Assembly (NCBI GenBank): GCA_016716525.1
Contig: JADJWE010000001.1
Coordinates: forward strand, 1,302,001-1,366,000
Length of the DNA stretch: 64,000 bases
Source of the DNA: Candidatus Flexicrinis affinis
Lineage (GTDB): Bacteria; Chloroflexota; Anaerolineae; Aggregatilineales; Phototrophicaceae
Reading direction: 5' to 3'
Within the stretch, counting starts at the first letter, position 1; each line of letters starts with the position of its first letter. Below are positions 61,013-64,000 of the stretch, one piece after another. Under the pieces are notes generated by a model. It was not told where the DNA came from. It did not search any database and worked only from the letters and a program-made list of their open reading frames with translations. A program made the position numbers and the translations under genes.

Positions 61013-61846
61013 TTAAATTCGCGCCAGTACACCACGCACGATGGCACTCAGCTTCGGCACGATGACCTTGCCGGTCTCGAGCACTTCTTCATGGTTGGCG
61101 TCTTGCGGGCTGTCGACAACGTCGATTCCCTTGTTCGTAATGGCCGAAAAGGCCAGCACACGCATGCTCATTTGACGGGCGACCAGCACCTCGTGTACGG
61201 TGGACATGCCAACGGCATCCGCGCCGAGAATTCTTAGCATGCGAACCTCGGCCGGGGACTCGAATGTGGGACCTGACAAGCACGCGTACGTCCCTTCATG
61301 AATCGCTAGGCCGAGCACGCTGGCGACGTCTTTGGCGGTGGAGCGGAGCACCGTGTCGTACGGAGTCGACATGCCAATGAACCGCTCGCCCAGCGCGTCG
61401 TCGTTAGGGCCGACAAGCGGGTTTGCACCAGCCATGCCGATGAAGTTGATATGGTCGTTGAGCAGCATGATGTCGCCGGCTTCGTACGACAGATTGATGC
61501 CACCGGCCGCGTTGGTCAAGATGAGCGTCTTGACGCCGAGAAAGTGCATCACGCGGATCGGAAACGTGATCTGCTGCGGGGTATACCCTTCGTAGAAGTG
61601 CGCGCGCCCTTGCTGGCACACGACTTGCTTGCCTTCGAGCGTGCCAAACACCAGCCGGCCGCTGTGGCCGTGCACGGTCGACCTCGGCCAGCCCGGAATG
61701 TCTTCGTATGACACGGCAATACGGTCGGAAAGCTCGTCGGCCAGCACACCGAGGCCCGAGCCCAAGACGAGACCAACGTCGGGAACGCGATCGGTAACCT
61801 TGCGAATCGCCTCCACGGCGGGGCCATAGTGCGGGTGAGTGGTCAC
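61013..61846 (-). CDS. punA: Purine nucleoside phosphorylase (trimeric, PNP family 2)
   Basis: 277 residues. It cleaves purine nucleosides with phosphate. Phosphate-site GLVLGSGLGVLADEL, the His in STVHGHSG, RAHFYEGY, TNAAGGINL, GPTFESPAE and purine-binding FSAITNKGID are present. The upstream amidohydrolase could deaminate methylthioadenosine or S-adenosylhomocysteine to inosine forms that this enzyme could split, giving purine salvage. Substrate range is inferred. Confidence 0.95.
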   Translation of the reverse strand: MTTHPHYGPAVEAIRKVTDRVPDVGLVLGSGLGVLADELSDRIAVSYEDIPGWPRSTVHGHSGRLVFGTLEGKQVVCQQGRAHFYEGYTPQQITFPIRVMHFLGVKTLILTNAAGGINLSYEAGDIMLLNDHINFIGMAGANPLVGPNDDALGERFIGMSTPYDTVLRSTAKDVASVLGLAIHEGTYACLSGPTFESPAEVRMLRILGADAVGMSTVHEVLVARQMSMRVLAFSAITNKGIDVVDSPQDANHEEVLETGKVIVPKLSAIVRGVLARI

Positions 61847-61858
61847 GTTTAGTCGTCC

Positions 61859-63847
61859 TTAGGCGTTCGGCGAAGGCAGCATATCAAGGTAATCGGAAGT
61901 CACGATGTCGTCCGCCTCGATCGAGAGGATGTGCAGCATCTCCTGTACATGGGCGGCCTTGAAGTCGGCGTCTCGTGCCGACCACGTGCGCGACTTGACC
62001 TCGATGTACATACCGGGCTGGGCAGGCTGAAGCACCTGATCGACATTGATGTAGAACTGCACGCCTCGGTAGGTGATCGACCAGCGGCGGCGATCCTTGT
62101 CCAGCGTGCGCTCGGAGTCGGCTTGGAAATACTCTTTGTAGAAGCGCAGCGGCTGAGTAGCTGCGGCGATGAACCGAGATCGTGACAGCGCGATCGTCGA
62201 GTCGATCTGCCGGTCCTTTTCGGGCGAGGTGTAAGTCAGGCGAGTGCGTACGTCCTGAATCTTGCCGTCGTCGTCGACCTTGTCGTCTTCGCGATAGCGA
62301 ACCCGGCCCGCTTTCGGGTCATCGAACATGAAGTATGTGTCGTGCTGACGATAGTGGGTCGTCCGCAGGACTTCGACATCTGGGTGATCAAGCAAGTTCT
62401 CGATGACCGACGGGTCGCGCAGCACCGCCTTCACCTGAATCTCGAAACTCTCGCCACGCTCCACGCCGACCGAAACGGCAATCAGTTTGCTCAACACGTT
62501 GCGCTGGTATTCGCCAAGGAATGCGCCGATGCGCGTCGAATAGCCAACCGCTTCGATCCGCAGTGCCTGTTCGTCAATCGTCGTCAGGCGCCGGTCGCGC
62601 ATCAGGAATGCGCCGTTTACGAGCGTATGTGCGACATCGGACGCCTTTGACGCATAAACGATGCGCGAATAGACGTTGTCCGGGTTAAAGTCGTAATGCG
62701 GGACGTTGTGCAGCGGCTGTGAATCGACGACAATGATATCCGCTGCCTTGCCTACTTCCAGCGTGCCCACGCGGTCGGTCATGCCAAGTACTTTCGCGCC
62801 GCCGCGGGTCGCCATGGTGAGCGCCATCTTGGCCGGCACGGCTGTCGGGTTGAAGGTCTGGGTCTTGGCGAGCAGCGCGGCGAGGCGCATTTCCTCGAAC
62901 ATATCGAGGTCGTTGTTGCTCGCGGGGCCATCAGTGCCGATCCCGACCGTGACTCCGTTGTCGAGCAAGTCTTGAACGCTAGCAATCCCGCTGGCCAGCT
63001 TCAGGTTGGCACTAGGGCAGTGCGCAACCGCGGCGCCCTTCTCGCGGAAAATGCGCATTTCGGTTTCGTCGATCCATACGCAGTGCGCGGCAATGACCGG
63101 AATTCTGAAGAACCCGATCTTGTTGAGCCAATGCACAAGGGTCTGCTTGTAGGTATTGAGGTGATCCTCCGCCTCGGACCGGGTCTCGGCGATGTGGATC
63201 ATCATCGGAACGCCGTACTCAGCCGCCAGCTCGACGCACTTGTCCAGCGTCTCCTGCGTGTTCGAGTAGGGGGCGTGCGGCGCGACTGCCGGCGTGATCA
63301 GAGGATGGCCTTTCCACGTTTCGATGAACGTGCGCGCGTAAGCGAGGCTCTCTTCGTAGCTCGCCGCATCCGGCGCCGGGAACTTGAGCACGGTCTCACC
63401 GAGGACGGCCCGCATGCCAACCCGCGCGGTTTCGGCCGCGATATCGGCCTCGAAGTAGTACATGTCGGTGAACGTCGTGACGCCGCCTTTGATCATTTCT
63501 GCGCACGCCAACTGTGTCCCGACGCGGCAGAAATCCGGGCTGACGAACTCGCGCTCGGTGGGCATGATGTATCCGTAGAGCCACACGTCGAGGCGCAGGT
63601 CGTCGGACAGCCCGCGCAGGAGCGTCATAGGAACGTGTGTATGCGTATTGATCAAGCCGGGCAGAATATACTGCCCTCGGCACGGGACGATCGTGTCGCT
63701 GCTGTAATGCGCGAGAATCTCGTCTGTCAGGCCGATCGCGGCGATCTTGCCGTCGTGTATTGCGACGGCCCCGTTCTGAAGGACGTCATACGCGTTATTC
63801 ATCGTGACGACGACACCTTCAGTTAGGATCGTATCAACCCGCTGCAT
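61859..63847 (-). CDS. Amidohydrolase (MTA/SAH deaminase-like) fused to a CYTH-like domain
   Basis: 662 residues from ATG 63847 (AAAGGAT upstream). Residues 1-430 are a metal-dependent deaminase of the SsnA/MtaD type: NTHTHVPMTLLRG (His69, His71), HIAETRSE (His218), AAHCVWID (His255) and IGTDGPASNNDLD (Asp306). Residues 455-645 look like a CYTH domain: SFEIQVKAVL gives E-I-Q-V-K in place of ExExK, then RVRYRED, RLTYTSPEKDR, and YIEVKSRTW as the second ExK strand. CYTH proteins hydrolyse or bind triphosphates (adenylate cyclase IV, ThTPase). The fusion is unusual. PNP follows 12 bases downstream. Confidence 0.86.
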   Translation of the reverse strand: MQRVDTILTEGVVVTMNNAYDVLQNGAVAIHDGKIAAIGLTDEILAHYSSDTIVPCRGQYILPGLINTHTHVPMTLLRGLSDDLRLDVWLYGYIMPTEREFVSPDFCRVGTQLACAEMIKGGVTTFTDMYYFEADIAAETARVGMRAVLGETVLKFPAPDAASYEESLAYARTFIETWKGHPLITPAVAPHAPYSNTQETLDKCVELAAEYGVPMMIHIAETRSEAEDHLNTYKQTLVHWLNKIGFFRIPVIAAHCVWIDETEMRIFREKGAAVAHCPSANLKLASGIASVQDLLDNGVTVGIGTDGPASNNDLDMFEEMRLAALLAKTQTFNPTAVPAKMALTMATRGGAKVLGMTDRVGTLEVGKAADIIVVDSQPLHNVPHYDFNPDNVYSRIVYASKASDVAHTLVNGAFLMRDRRLTTIDEQALRIEAVGYSTRIGAFLGEYQRNVLSKLIAVSVGVERGESFEIQVKAVLRDPSVIENLLDHPDVEVLRTTHYRQHDTYFMFDDPKAGRVRYREDDKVDDDGKIQDVRTRLTYTSPEKDRQIDSTIALSRSRFIAAATQPLRFYKEYFQADSERTLDKDRRRWSITYRGVQFYINVDQVLQPAQPGMYIEVKSRTWSARDADFKAAHVQEMLHILSIEADDIVTSDYLDMLPSPNA

Positions 63848-63951
63848 CGTGGTATCCTTTGCGGTGTTGCGCCGAGTGATGCGCGACATTATACATCAAC
63901 TCCGCGTGACACCCGGGCGTGCGCGGACGAACGCCACAGTGAGGGGACGGC

Positions 63952-64000
63952 GTGACGGTATTCAATCGACTGCGCAGCATTCTCGAAGCCGGATTAGTCG
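63952..64000 (+). CDS. Start of a gene cut by the window edge
   Basis: A GTG at 63952 follows GAGGGG at 63941-63946 with 5 bases between, and the frame stays open for 16 codons: MTVFNRLRSILEAGLV. The opening resembles the start of PspA/IM30-type envelope-stress proteins (short helix with FxRLRxI), but 16 residues cannot prove it. It is divergent from the amidohydrolase-CYTH gene. Confidence 0.5.
   Translation, partial: MTVFNRLRSILEAGLV

Noticed and set aside
1..64000. CRISPR array, prophage, insertion sequence or integron
   Set aside because: No spaced direct repeats, transposase, integrase or phage structural gene was seen on either strand.

Overview
The window is GC-rich, gene-dense bacterial chromosome with about 60 protein genes, one tRNA gene and no stretch over 300 bases without a gene. 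I see no phage, insertion sequence, plasmid or CRISPR. The protein style (BTAD-type regulators, LysM-plus-glycosidase secreted proteins, BNR propellers, DUF2520 next to panB, MurA with Asp in place of Cys) suggests Chloroflexota, probably near Anaerolineae. That assignment is inference; there is no rRNA here to settle it.

Layout. 1-5.4 kb: end of an S9 peptidase, a secreted protein, then a tight plus-strand run of a two-helix membrane protein, an SbnI/SerK-like (ParB-fold) protein, an ACT protein, a beta-rich protein, a membrane-anchored JAMM protease and a prepilin peptidase. 5.4-9.4 kb: iscS-mnmA (tRNA thiolation) divergent from enolase, then tRNA-Arg(UCU). 9.4-15 kb: BTAD regulator, membrane protein, thioesterase plus acyl-CoA ligase, DsbA-like secreted protein. 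15-17.9 kb: hisHAFIE behind a complete translational attenuator with a leaderless leader peptide. 18-30 kb: murA, coiled-coil protein, dGTPase-like protein, Ser/Thr kinase, LysM-glycosidase, a zinc-ribbon/helical/SPFH trio, DinG-type helicase. 30-34 kb: gyrB and a DEAD-box helicase. 34-40 kb: BNR propeller plus MoaD-like protein, alditol oxidase, a guanidinium exporter under a guanidine-II riboswitch, copper ATPase. 40-45 kb: alpha/beta hydrolase, M50 peptidase, two TIM-barrel proteins, TolB-like propeller. 45-51.5 kb: proC, F1 ATP synthase genes atpAGDC (no F0 or delta genes beside them), mreB. 51.5-57.6 kb: Rex, GbsR-type and DtxR-type regulators, polyphosphate kinase, M3 peptidase. 57.6-64 kb: a pantothenate operon (DUF2520 with a frameshift, panB, panC), a membrane protein, purine nucleoside phosphorylase, an amidohydrolase fused to a CYTH-like domain, and the start of a further gene.

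The strongest regulatory observations are: (1) a his attenuator at 17741-17895, with a near-consensus sigma-70 promoter, a 17-residue leader peptide with three consecutive His codons starting at or next to the predicted transcription start, and mutually exclusive antiterminator and terminator pairings; (2) two ACGA-loop hairpins (guanidine-II riboswitch) ahead of the SMR exporter; (3) a Rex-like box overlapping the -35 of atpA; (4) a GAAC-N4-GTTC (LexA-type) palindrome between the -35 and -10 of the BNR/MoaD operon. The most unusual protein is the amidohydrolase-CYTH fusion at 61859-63847.
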